Below, in pieces: positions 27,237 through 34,999 of a stretch of DNA of 64,000 nucleotides. A program made the translations under genes and the position numbers. The DNA lies in NCBI RefSeq assembly GCF_025961205.1, contig NZ_JAOQNH010000002.1, forward strand, positions 316,001 through 380,000, read 5' to 3'. The notes beneath the pieces are model-generated. The model did no database searches and had not been told where the DNA came from. It saw only the letters and a program-made list of their open reading frames with translations. The stretch is from Azospirillum fermentarium (GTDB taxonomy: Bacteria; Pseudomonadota; Alphaproteobacteria; Azospirillales; Azospirillaceae). Each line of letters opens with the position of its first letter. Position 1 is the first letter of the stretch.

Positions 27237-28109
27237 ATGCCCGCTTTCCTGTCCCGCCTTCCCTTCGGCCCGTGGCGCAAGCGTGAACCGCTGGTGTCGG
27301 TGGTCCGGCTGACGGGGGTCATCGCCGCGTCCGGCGGCGCCTTTGGGCGCACCCTGTCCATGGCCGGGGTGGCGCCGCTGCTGGAAAAGGCCTTCGCGCC
27401 GAAGAATCAGGTGGCGGTGGTCCTGCTGATCAACTCCCCCGGCGGATCGCCGGTGCAGTCGGCGCTGATCGGCCGGCGCATCCGTGATCTGGCGGAGGAA
27501 AAGAAGGTGCCGGTCCTGGCCTTCTGCGAGGATGTGGCGGCCAGCGGCGGCTATTGGCTGGCGTGCGCCGCCGACGAGATCTACGCCGATGACAGCACCA
27601 TCGTCGGGTCCATCGGCGTGGTCAGCGGCGGCTTCGGCTTCCACGATTTCATCAGCCGCCACGGGGTGGAGCGGCGCCTCTACACCGCCGGGGAGCACAA
27701 GGCCATCCTTGATCCCTTCCTGCCGGAAAACCCCGACGACGTGGCCCGGCTGAAGGCGCTGCAGCAGGAGGTGCACCAGTTCTTCATCAGCCACGTCCGC
27801 ACCCGCCGCGGCGAGCGGCTGAAGGGGGAGGAGGGCGAGCTTTTCTCCGGCGCGTTCTGGAGCGGGCGCACCGCCGTCGGCCTTGGCCTGATCGACGGGG
27901 TTGCCCACATGCGCCCGCACCTGCGCGCCCGCTTCGGGGAGAAGGTGCGGCTGCGGGTGGTGGAGCCGAGCCGCGGGCTGCTGTCGCGCCTGCCGTTCCG
28001 CAGCGGCGATGGCGAAAGCCGGCTGGGCCACGGCATCGGTGCGGCCCTGCCGGCGGCGGCGCTCAACACCGTGGAGGAGCGGGCGGTGTGGGGGCGGTTC
28101 GGGTTGTAA
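27237..28109 (+). CDS. S49-family serine peptidase (SppA/SohB-like)
   Basis: A half-length signal-peptide-peptidase relative of 290 aa that would digest membrane-released peptides. The Ser/Lys dyad is visible: Ser103 in EDVAASGGYWLA and Lys155 in TAGEHKAILDPF. The N-terminal LLINSPGGSPVQS and the GSIGVVSGGFGF loop are standard. There is no strong TM helix at the N-terminus (MPAFLSRLPFGPWRKREPL), so it may be cytoplasmic or peripheral, as in several alphaproteobacterial members. GAGGA lies upstream of the ATG. It is followed by the small zinc-ribbon membrane protein and is probably cotranscribed with the preceding methyltransferase. Confidence 0.92.
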   Translation: MPAFLSRLPFGPWRKREPLVSVVRLTGVIAASGGAFGRTLSMAGVAPLLEKAFAPKNQVAVVLLINSPGGSPVQSALIGRRIRDLAEEKKVPVLAFCEDVAASGGYWLACAADEIYADDSTIVGSIGVVSGGFGFHDFISRHGVERRLYTAGEHKAILDPFLPENPDDVARLKALQQEVHQFFISHVRTRRGERLKGEEGELFSGAFWSGRTAVGLGLIDGVAHMRPHLRARFGEKVRLRVVEPSRGLLSRLPFRSGDGESRLGHGIGAALPAAALNTVEERAVWGRFGL

Positions 28110-28152
28110 CCCCGCTTGACCCCTCCCCCTCGTCCGGGTACTCCTTCATCCC

Positions 28153-28416
28153 ATGTTCACGAAGATCCTCCTTGTCATCGTGGTGATCGTCGCGGCCCTG
28201 TTCGGGATGCGGTTCTTCCGCCGCATCTCGGAAGCGGGGAAGGAGCGGCTGAACCGCAGCGCCGCCCAGCCCGCCCCGTCGGCGGGGACCGGGCGGTCCG
28301 TCCCCGGCGGTCCGCGCGATGCGGAGGATCTGGAGAAGTGCCCGGAGTGCGGGGCCTATGTCGCCCCCCATTCCGCCGTCGCCTGCGGGCGCCCCGCCTG
28401 TCCCTATGGGCGCTGA
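28153..28416 (+). CDS. Small membrane-anchored zinc-ribbon protein (PP0621-like)
   Basis: An 87-residue protein with one N-terminal TM helix (ILLVIVVIVAALFGMRFF), a basic flexible middle rich in Ser, Pro and Gly, and a C-terminal metal-ribbon-like end: CPECG, then Cys at VACG and ACPYGR. This layout resembles PP0621-family proteins, whose function is not known. Codon use matches the neighbours. The next gene starts 10 bp after its stop, or overlaps it if the earlier ATG at 28406 is used. Confidence 0.75.
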   Translation: MFTKILLVIVVIVAALFGMRFFRRISEAGKERLNRSAAQPAPSAGTGRSVPGGPRDAEDLEKCPECGAYVAPHSAVACGRPACPYGR

Positions 28417-28426
28417 CCCGGCGGGC

Positions 28427-28903
28427 ATGATCCCTCTGCGCATTCTGGGCGTCGGCCATCCCTTCCGCCGCGACGACGGGGTGGGGCCGTGGGTGGCCGC
28501 CCGGCTGGCCGCGCGCGGCTGGCCGGCGGACAGCCATCCGGGGGAGGGGGCCGGGCTGATGGACGCCTGGGACGGCTGCGCCGCCGTGGTGCTGGTGGAC
28601 GCGCTGCAATCGGGGGCGGCCCCCGGCACAATCCGCCGTTTCGACGCCCACACCGAGACGTTGCCCGCCGGGCTGTTCCGTGCCTCCTCCCACCTGTTCG
28701 GGGTGGCGGAGGCGGTGGAGATGGCGCGCGTGCTCGGACGCCTGCCGCCGATCCTCGTCATCTATGGCATCGAAGGCGGCGATTTCACCGCGGGCGAGGG
28801 GCTGACCCCCTCCGTGGCCGCCGCCGCTGTGGCAATTCTGGAACAGGTGGAAGCCGATTGCCGCCGAATCGGAACCGCCCCGCCACCCCCCGCCGCCGGA
28901 TAG
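28427..28903 (+). CDS. Hydrogenase maturation protease-like (HyaD/HycI family)
   Basis: Members of this family cleave the C-terminal tail of NiFe-hydrogenase large subunits after nickel insertion. The opening MIPLRILGVGHPFRRDDGVG matches the family start (xxLGxGNxxxxDDGVG), including the first nickel-sensing acidic residue. VLVDALQSGAAPGTI carries the second conserved Asp, and SSHLFGVAEAVEMARVLGRLP the His region. An ATG at 28406 would add seven residues and overlap the previous gene. No hydrogenase structural gene is in the window, so the substrate lies elsewhere or the protein has another role. Confidence 0.85.
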   Translation: MIPLRILGVGHPFRRDDGVGPWVAARLAARGWPADSHPGEGAGLMDAWDGCAAVVLVDALQSGAAPGTIRRFDAHTETLPAGLFRASSHLFGVAEAVEMARVLGRLPPILVIYGIEGGDFTAGEGLTPSVAAAAVAILEQVEADCRRIGTAPPPPAAG

Positions 28904-28926
28904 GCGGGCCGCCCTCTTCAACAGGC

Positions 28927-28960
28927 TTATCCACGGCCTTATCCCCGGTTCTGTGGATAA
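28927..28960. promoter_or_regulatory. Cluster of three DnaA-box-like 9-mers
   Basis: TTATCCACG (28927-28935), TTATCCCCG (28939-28947) and inverted TGTGGATAA (28952-28960) sit 12-13 bp apart; the last is a perfect DnaA box and the others have one and two mismatches. No AT-rich unwinding element is adjacent, so a DnaA-controlled promoter or titration site is as likely as an origin. Confidence 0.5.
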
Positions 28961-29052
28961 CAGCGGTCAAGGCGGGCGATGCGTCGGTGCCTCAGTCTGT
29001 GGCGATGGCGCCACAGATTGCGGCCGATCGGCATTTATGGTAAAAATTCCCC

Positions 29053-29277
29053 ATGGCAGACTCACGGCGCATCGGCGAGCTTGGCAACGACCCCATCCGC
29101 ACCGACCCATCGGGTGTCGGGCGGCCGTCGGTGCGTGGCCGGCAGGGTGACATCGCCTCGTCGCCGGGCCGACAGCGCATCCCCACCATGCGCCAGTTGG
29201 CCGCCCTGGTGGTCAACGGCATCCTGACCCTGCCGCGCAATTACCGCCGCGGCATGTATCTCGACATCATTGTTTGA
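29053..29277 (+). CDS. Hypothetical protein (74 aa), weakly supported
   Basis: An ORF just downstream of the DnaA-box cluster. The first 45 residues are rich in Arg, Gly and Ser and may be untranslated. The last 29 (MRQLAALVVNGILTLPRNYR...) look more like a folded or membrane-associated peptide. An internal ATG at 29188 could be the true start. No good ribosome site precedes either start. I recognise no family; this could be a chance ORF. Confidence 0.35.
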   Translation: MADSRRIGELGNDPIRTDPSGVGRPSVRGRQGDIASSPGRQRIPTMRQLAALVVNGILTLPRNYRRGMYLDIIV

Positions 29278-29343
29278 TCCTGTCCCGCGGGACGAACGGA
29301 TGCTGCGCCGCATATAACATTTTTGTGCCTTTCTGTCGCAGCC

Positions 29344-29363
29344 TGACAGGTTGATGACAGGTT
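29344..29363. promoter_or_regulatory. Pho-box-like direct repeat upstream of tctC
   Basis: TGACAGGTT occurs at 29344-29352 and again at 29355-29363, an 11-bp period. Read on the minus strand this is CTGTCA-N5-CTGTCA, the half-site and spacing of PhoB-type (OmpR-family) operators. It lies 211 bp upstream of the tctC ATG. TctD, encoded in this cluster, is an OmpR-family regulator and could also be the protein that binds here. Confidence 0.55.
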
Positions 29364-29573
29364 CCGCTGCTACTGTGTCTCCAGGACGGGGGCAGCGGGA
29401 AACGCGGTCCCCGTTAAAAAAACAAAAACACCGACGTGATGGGGACGACGTTCATGATGGCACCTTTGGGTGGTGCTGCGGCCTAGCCGCGCCCGGATTC
29501 TCCGCAAAGACCTGGCTTTCCGTCCGCCCGCACGCCGGCCCTTTTCAAAACACGAAAAGAGTCTGGAGGAAGC

Positions 29574-30551
29574 ATGTCCACCCGCGTTTCCGCGTTCTTC
29601 ACGCACGCCGCCAGCGCCGCCGTGCTGGCCGCCGTCACCCTGACCGCCGTCCCGTCGCTGGCCGAGATCAAGGGGCTGGAGATCATCGCCCCGGCCAGCC
29701 CCGGCGGCGGCTGGGACCAGCACGCCCGCGCGCTGCAGCAGGTTCTGCAAAGCCAGAATCTGGCCTCCGGCATCCAGGTGGCGAACATCCCCGGTGCCGG
29801 CGGCACGGTGGGGCTGGCCCAGTTCGTCACCGCCCGCAAGCGCCAGCCGGCGCTGCTGGTGGGCGGTCAGATCATGCTGGGGTCCATCGTCACCAACAAA
29901 TCGGTGGTAACCCTGGATCAGGTGGCGCCGCTGGCCCGGCTGACCGGCGAATACACCGCCCTGGTGGTGCCCTCCGATTCCCCCATCAAGACGCTGGCCG
30001 ACCTGATCGCCAAATTCAAGGCCGACCCCGGATCGGTGTCGTGGGGCGGCGGGTCGGCGGGCGGCAGCGACCAGATCCTGGCCGGGCTGATCGCCAAGGC
30101 CGTGGGCGTGCCCCCGACCAAGGTGAATTATGTCGCCACCGCCGGCGGCGGCGAGCTTCTGGCCTCCGCACTCGGCGGGCACATCACGCTGGGCATGGGC
30201 GGCTACAATGAATTCGCGCCCCAGTTCCAGGCCGGCAAGCTGCGCGCCATCGCCGTGTCGGCGCCCCAGCGGCTCCAGGGCAGCGACACCCCGACCCTGA
30301 AGGAACAGGGCGTCGATCTGGAATTCGTCAACTGGCGCGGCGTGTTCATGCAGGCCAACGCCAAGCCGGCGGAAAAGAAGGAGCTGGAGGAGGCGGTCGC
30401 CAAGGCCGTGGCCAGCGACGACTGGAAACAGCTTGCGCGCCAGCGCGGCTGGATCGACCTCTACCTGCCCCCGGTGGAGTTCGCCGCCTTCCTGAAGCAG
30501 GAGCGGGCGCAGATCGAGGGCACGCTGAAAGACCTGGGTCTGGTGAAGTAA
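29574..30551 (+). CDS. tctC: Tripartite tricarboxylate transporter, periplasmic binding protein TctC
   Basis: The extracytoplasmic receptor (Bug family) that captures a carboxylate such as citrate and delivers it to TctAB. The 325-aa protein has a signal peptide ending PSLA-EIKG, then the Bug signature [22 protein letters not shown] and [32 protein letters not shown] lies in the ligand-binding cleft. Start at 29574 after GGAGGAAGC. It is the first gene of a tctCBA-terC-usp-tctDE cluster. The exact substrate cannot be told from the sequence. Confidence 0.95.
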   Translation: MSTRVSAFFTHAASAAVLAAVTLTAVPSLAEIKGLEIIAPASPGGGWDQHARALQQVLQSQNLASGIQVANIPGAGGTVGLAQFVTARKRQPALLVGGQIMLGSIVTNKSVVTLDQVAPLARLTGEYTALVVPSDSPIKTLADLIAKFKADPGSVSWGGGSAGGSDQILAGLIAKAVGVPPTKVNYVATAGGGELLASALGGHITLGMGGYNEFAPQFQAGKLRAIAVSAPQRLQGSDTPTLKEQGVDLEFVNWRGVFMQANAKPAEKKELEEAVAKAVASDDWKQLARQRGWIDLYLPPVEFAAFLKQERAQIEGTLKDLGLVK

Positions 30552-30580
30552 CCCCGCAACGGACAAGGAGGAGACGGGCC

Positions 30581-31069
30581 ATGACCACGGGCCGGACGTT
30601 GCGGATCGGTGAAGCGGCCATGGGCGGCGGGCTGCTGGCGCTGGGTGTGTTCATCGCCGTTGAAACCCTGCGGACGCCCATGTCCGGCAGCCTCCTGGCC
30701 GGCCCGGCCCTGTTTCCCTGCCTGATCGCGGCGGGGCTGGTGCTGGTGGGGCTGGCGGTGCTGCGCGAGGCCTTTGCCGGGCACATCGCCCACGAGGGCG
30801 GGTTCGAGCTTGACGGCCCGGCCCTGGCCCTGACCGCCGCCGGGCTGGCGGTGCAGTTCCTGCTGGTGGAGGCGCTGGGCTGGATACCGGCGGCGGCATT
30901 GCTGTTCATGGCGGTGTCCCGCGCCTTCGGCAGCCGCCGCCCGCTGGTGGACGCGGCCCTGGGCGTCGGGCTGGCCGTGGGAACCTATGTGGTGTTCAAC
31001 CACGCGCTGGGCCTGAACCTTCCCCTGGGGGATGTGTTCGAATGGCTGCTGGCCGGCGGCAAAGACTGA
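30581..31069 (+). CDS. tctB: Tripartite tricarboxylate transporter small membrane subunit TctB
   Basis: A 162-residue membrane protein with four hydrophobic helices in the TctB arrangement (GGGLLALGVFIAVETLR; FPCLIAAGLVLVGLAVLREA; LALTAAGLAVQFLLVEALGW; ALGVGLAVGTYVVFNHALG). The motif LNLPLGDVFEWL near the C-terminus is typical. Start after AAGGAGGAGACGGGCC. It is 29 bp downstream of tctC. A strong hairpin separates it from tctA. Confidence 0.93.
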   Translation: MTTGRTLRIGEAAMGGGLLALGVFIAVETLRTPMSGSLLAGPALFPCLIAAGLVLVGLAVLREAFAGHIAHEGGFELDGPALALTAAGLAVQFLLVEALGWIPAAALLFMAVSRAFGSRRPLVDAALGVGLAVGTYVVFNHALGLNLPLGDVFEWLLAGGKD

Positions 31070-31117
31070 CGGACAAGGGGGCGGTTTGAAAAAGCCCCCG
31101 TCCCTGGGAAGGACTGC

Positions 31118-31151
31118 GCCCGGCCCCCGTCGGATGACGGATGGGCCGGGC
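31118..31151 (+). other. Hairpin between tctB and tctA
   Basis: A 9-bp stem (GCCCGGCCC / GGGCCGGGC) and an inner 5-bp stem (CCGTC / GACGG) stack with a 2-nt bulge and a GGAT loop, ending 22 bp before the tctA start. A smaller GGGGGC/GCCCCC hairpin precedes it. There is no U-tract, so mRNA protection or partial attenuation is likelier than termination. Confidence 0.6.
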
Positions 31152-31173
31152 CTTGCCCCAAAAGGTGCATGAC

Positions 31174-32712
31174 ATGGATACCCTTGCCGCTCTGGGTCAC
31201 GGTTTTTCCGTGGCGCTGATCCCCTATAACCTGATGTGGGCGCTGATCGGCGTCACCGTCGGCACGGCGGTGGGCGTGCTGCCCGGCATCGGGCCGGCGC
31301 TGACCGTGGCGCTGCTGCTGCCCGTCACCTACAGCCTGGAGCCGACCAGCGCCTTCATCATGTTCGCCGGCATCTATTACGGCGCCATGTACGGCGGTTC
31401 CACCACCTCCATCCTTTTGAACGCGCCGGGGGAATCCGGCAGCATCGTCACCGCCATCGACGGCCACGCCATGGCGCGCCAAGGGCGCGGCGCGCAGGCA
31501 CTCGCCACCGCCGCCATCGGCTCGTTCGTGGCCGGCACCATCGGCACGGCGGCCCTGACCTTCGTCGCACCGCTGATGGTGCGGGTGGCGCTGCTGTTCG
31601 GCCCGGCGGAGTATTTCGCGCTGATGATCCTGGCGCTGACCACCGTCACCGCCGTTCTGGGCCAGTCGCTGGCCCGCGGGCTGGCCAGCCTGCTGCTGGG
31701 TCTGGCGCTGGGGCTGGTGGGCATCGACATGCAGACGGGACAGGCGCGGCTGGCGCTGGGCATCCCCGAACTGCTGGACGGCATCGACACCGTGGTGGTG
31801 GCGGTCGGCCTGTTCGCGGTGGGCGAGACGCTCTACGTCGCGTCCCGCCACCGCTTCGAGCGGGAAGAGATCTACGACCTGAAGGGCTCGTTCTGGATGA
31901 GCCGGGAGGATTGGAAGCGGTCGTGGAAGCCGTGGCTGCGCGGCACGCTCCTGGGCTTTCCCTTCGGCACCCTGCCGTCGGGGGGCAGCGAGATCCCGAC
32001 CTTCCTGTCGTATCTGGCGGAAAAGCGCCTGTCCAAGACGCCCGAGGAATTCGGCAAGGGCGCCATCGAGGCGGTGGCTGGGCCGGAGGCCGCCAACAAC
32101 GCCGCCGCCGCCGGGGTGCTGGCGCCGCTGCTGTCGTTGGGCCTGCCCACCTCGGCCACCGCGGCCATCATGCTGGCGGCGTTCCAGCAGTACGGGCTGC
32201 AGCCCGGCCCGTCGCTGTTCGACAACAACCCCGAACTGGTCTGGGGCATGATCGCCAGCCTGTACGTGGGCAACGTGCTGCTGCTGCTGCTCAATCTGCC
32301 GCTGGCCGGCATCTGGGTGAAGCTGCTGCTGATCCCGCGCCCGTGGCTGTACGCCGGCATCCTGGTGTTCGCCACCCTGGGGTCGTACACGCTGAACAAC
32401 AACGTGGTCGATCTGGTGATCCTGTGGATCATCGGTCTGGTGGGGTTCGGCATGCGGGTGCTGAACGTGCCGGTGGCGCCGTGCGTGGTGGGGCTGATCC
32501 TGGGGCCGCTGGCCGAGCAGCAGTTCCGCCGGGCGCTGGTCATCAGCCAGGGCGACCTGAGCGTCTTCGTCTCCCACCCCATTTCCGCCGTGCTGCTGGC
32601 ACTGGCCGTTCTCTTGGTGGCCGGACCGCTGCTGCTGCGCCGCCGCCGGGCGGCGGATGGTGGGGCCTCGCCGTCCGCCGGTGCCTCCTCCGCCGATTCC
32701 CCCGCGGCCTGA
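31174..32712 (+). CDS. tctA: Tripartite tricarboxylate transporter large membrane subunit TctA
   Basis: The 512-residue, roughly 12-helix permease of the tripartite tricarboxylate system. Signatures are [79 protein letters not shown] and [17 protein letters not shown]. The ATG at 31174 is preceded by AAAAGG; an upstream in-frame ATG at 31141 lies in the intercistronic hairpin. A Ser/Ala-rich tail ends the protein. It works with tctC and tctB upstream. Confidence 0.95.
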   Translation: MDTLAALGHGFSVALIPYNLMWALIGVTVGTAVGVLPGIGPALTVALLLPVTYSLEPTSAFIMFAGIYYGAMYGGSTTSILLNAPGESGSIVTAIDGHAMARQGRGAQALATAAIGSFVAGTIGTAALTFVAPLMVRVALLFGPAEYFALMILALTTVTAVLGQSLARGLASLLLGLALGLVGIDMQTGQARLALGIPELLDGIDTVVVAVGLFAVGETLYVASRHRFEREEIYDLKGSFWMSREDWKRSWKPWLRGTLLGFPFGTLPSGGSEIPTFLSYLAEKRLSKTPEEFGKGAIEAVAGPEAANNAAAAGVLAPLLSLGLPTSATAAIMLAAFQQYGLQPGPSLFDNNPELVWGMIASLYVGNVLLLLLNLPLAGIWVKLLLIPRPWLYAGILVFATLGSYTLNNNVVDLVILWIIGLVGFGMRVLNVPVAPCVVGLILGPLAEQQFRRALVISQGDLSVFVSHPISAVLLALAVLLVAGPLLLRRRRAADGGASPSAGASSADSPAA

Positions 32713-32746
32713 GCCGGGCCGGTTTCTTCCCTCAAGGACACGCATC

Positions 32747-33427
32747 ATGGAAAGTCTCGATCTCTGGCTGCAACTGACGGCGCTGGCGAAGGTGGTCGCC
32801 ATCGATCTGGTGCTGGCCGGCGACAACGCCATCGTGGTCGGCATGGCCGCCGCCGCCGTGCCGCTGGCCCAGCGCCGGAAGGTCATTTTCTGGGGCATCG
32901 CCGCCGCCATCGTGCTGCGCATTTTCTTTGCGCTCATCACCACCCAGCTTCTGGCGATCATCGGGCTGACGCTGGCCGGCGGCATCCTGCTGCTGTGGGT
33001 CTGCTGGAAGATGTACCGCGAACTGCGCAGCCACGGCGCCGACGAGGTGGCGCCCGACGAGGCCATGGACGCCCCCGATACCGCTCCCTCCAATACCGGC
33101 GGCATCTCCGGCGGCGGGGTGGCGGCGGTGGCCGCCGGCACCACGGTGGGGGCGGCCATCTGGCAGATCGTCGTCGCCGACGTGTCCATGTCGCTCGACA
33201 ATGTGCTGGCCGTGGCCGGGGCCGCCAAGGACCACCCGGTGATCCTGGTGATCGGGCTGCTGCTGTCGGTGGTGCTGATGGGGGCGGCGGCCAACATGAT
33301 CGCCCACGTGCTGCACCGCTACCGCTGGATCGGCTGGGTCGGGCTGGCCGTCATCACCTATGTGGCGCTCGACATGATCTGGCGTGGCGGGTCGGAGGTG
33401 CTGGCCCATTCCGCGCTGGTCTTCTGA
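32747..33427 (+). CDS. TerC/YjbE-family integral membrane protein
   Basis: A 226-residue membrane protein with seven predicted helices in two homologous halves. The acidic metal-site motifs are [18 protein letters not shown] and [19 protein letters not shown]. TerC-family proteins are linked to Mn export, metallation of secreted proteins and tellurite resistance. A hydrophilic loop of about 35 residues joins the halves. ATG 32747 follows AAGGACACG. It lies between the tct transport genes and the tct two-component genes, an unexpected partner that may load metal for, or be co-regulated with, carboxylate or metal-citrate uptake; that is speculation. Confidence 0.9.
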   Translation: MESLDLWLQLTALAKVVAIDLVLAGDNAIVVGMAAAAVPLAQRRKVIFWGIAAAIVLRIFFALITTQLLAIIGLTLAGGILLLWVCWKMYRELRSHGADEVAPDEAMDAPDTAPSNTGGISGGGVAAVAAGTTVGAAIWQIVVADVSMSLDNVLAVAGAAKDHPVILVIGLLLSVVLMGAAANMIAHVLHRYRWIGWVGLAVITYVALDMIWRGGSEVLAHSALVF

Positions 33428-33447
33428 TCCGGGGGAGGAGTGAACCC

Positions 33448-34275
33448 ATGAAGACGATCCTGGTGCCCCTGACCGGGCAGCCCCACGACAACCGGGCGGC
33501 CACCGCCGCCTTCCTCGCCGCCGCCCGTTTCGGGGCGCATGTGGAGGGGCTGTGCGTGATCCCGCCGGTGGAGATCCGCACGTCGGTGGAGCATGCCGCC
33601 ATTCCCGCCGCCCTGGCCGACGAGCTTGTCCGCATCGGGCGGGCCGATCAGGCGGCGGCGCTGGACGGCGCCCACCTTGTGTTCGACGCGGTGCGCGGGC
33701 GCTTTGCCGTGTCCGCCGCGTGGCGGCCGGTCACCGGCCTCCTGCCCGATATCATCGCCGAGGAGGGGCGGCTGGCCGATCTGGTGGTGATGGCCCAGCC
33801 CGCCGACGGTTCCGGCGCCCTGGCCCCGGCCATCGAGGCGGCGCTGTTCGCATCGGGCCGCCCGCTGCTGCTGGCGCCGGCCGGGGAACCGGCCACACTG
33901 GGCGGCGCGGTGGCGGTGGCGTGGGACGGCGGGACGGCGGCGGCGCGGGCGGTGGCGCTGGCCCTGCCGCTGTTGCGCCGGGCCGGGCGGGTGGTGATCC
34001 TGGCGGCGGAAAACCCGGCACCGGGCCGGGTCGCCGATCCCGCCCGCCTGTCGGCGAACTTGGCCCGTCACGGCGTGTCCGCGCTCATCCACCCCCTGTC
34101 TCCGGCGGGGCGGGGCATCAGCCGCGCGCTGCTGGACGCGGCGCTGGAGGAGGGGGCGGACGTGATGGTCATGGGCGCCTATGGCCACAGCCGGGTGCGG
34201 GAAATGGTGTGGGGCGGGGTCACCCGCGATATCCTGCGCGAACCGCCGCCGCTGTCGGTGCTGCTGGCCCATTGA
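33448..34275 (+). CDS. Universal stress protein (two-domain UspA-like)
   Basis: A 275-residue protein with two Usp-fold halves. The N-terminal half begins MKTILVPLTGQPHDNRAA and lacks the nucleotide motif. The C-terminal half ends in VMGAYGHSRVREMVWGGVTRDIL, close to the ATP-binding G-2x-G-9x-G(S/T) motif. Start after GGGGGAGGAG. It is tightly spaced between the TerC-like gene (20 bp) and tctD (36 bp), so all three are likely on one transcript. Function beyond general stress signalling cannot be inferred. Confidence 0.87.
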   Translation: MKTILVPLTGQPHDNRAATAAFLAAARFGAHVEGLCVIPPVEIRTSVEHAAIPAALADELVRIGRADQAAALDGAHLVFDAVRGRFAVSAAWRPVTGLLPDIIAEEGRLADLVVMAQPADGSGALAPAIEAALFASGRPLLLAPAGEPATLGGAVAVAWDGGTAAARAVALALPLLRRAGRVVILAAENPAPGRVADPARLSANLARHGVSALIHPLSPAGRGISRALLDAALEEGADVMVMGAYGHSRVREMVWGGVTRDILREPPPLSVLLAH

Positions 34276-34311
34276 CGCACTCCATGCCCCCGGAAAAGGG
34301 AGGACGCCCGC

Positions 34312-34989
34312 ATGCGCATTCTGGTGGTCGAGGATACCGAGGATCTGGCCGACGCCATCGTCCACCGGCTGCGCAAGCTGGGCTATGGCGTGGACTGGGC
34401 CGCCACCGGCGACGAGGCGGAAGAGTTGCTGGGGCAGGAGGCGTATCAGTTGATCCTGCTCGACATCATGCTGCCGGGCACCGACGGGCAGACGCTGCTG
34501 AACCGGCTGCGCCGGCGGCGGGATGCCACGCCGGTGCTGGTGATGACCGCCCGGTCCCAGGTGGACGTGCGCATCGGCCTGTTGGATCTCGGCGCCGACG
34601 ACTTCATCGTCAAGCCGTTCGATTTGCGCGAGCTTGAGGCGCGGTGCCGGGCGTTGCTGCGCCGGTCCCACGGCATGGCGTCGTCGGTGACGGTGTTCGG
34701 CAATCTGACCTTCGACGCCGCCGCCCGCGCGGTGACGGTGGCAGGGCAGCCGGTGGAACTGGGCGGGCGGGAATTCCGTCTGCTGGAACTGTTCCTCAGC
34801 CACCTCAACACCGTGCTGTCCAAGGACGACCTGATGGACCGGCTGTTCAGCCTGGACCAGCCCACCGCGCTGAACGCCATCGAGTTGTATGTCTCCCGCC
34901 TGCGGCGCAAGCTGGAGGGGGCGTCGGTGGAGATCCGCACCAAACGGGGGCTGGGGTATGTGGCTGAACTGGCCGGGAAAGAGGGTTGA
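34312..34989 (+). CDS. tctD: OmpR-family response regulator TctD
   Basis: A 225-residue regulator with a receiver domain (phospho-acceptor Asp in LILLDIMLPGTDG, conserved Lys in FIVKPFDLRELEAR). A C-terminal winged-helix DNA-binding domain follows (ELGGREFRLLELFLSH ... NAIELYVSRLRRKL ... IRTKRGLGYVAEL). It matches TctD-type regulators that activate tricarboxylate transport genes. GGGAGGA precedes the ATG. The kinase gene follows directly; the likely target is the tctC upstream region. Confidence 0.93.
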   Translation: MRILVVEDTEDLADAIVHRLRKLGYGVDWAATGDEAEELLGQEAYQLILLDIMLPGTDGQTLLNRLRRRRDATPVLVMTARSQVDVRIGLLDLGADDFIVKPFDLRELEARCRALLRRSHGMASSVTVFGNLTFDAAARAVTVAGQPVELGGREFRLLELFLSHLNTVLSKDDLMDRLFSLDQPTALNAIELYVSRLRRKLEGASVEIRTKRGLGYVAELAGKEG

Positions 34990-34999
34990 GGGATACTCG

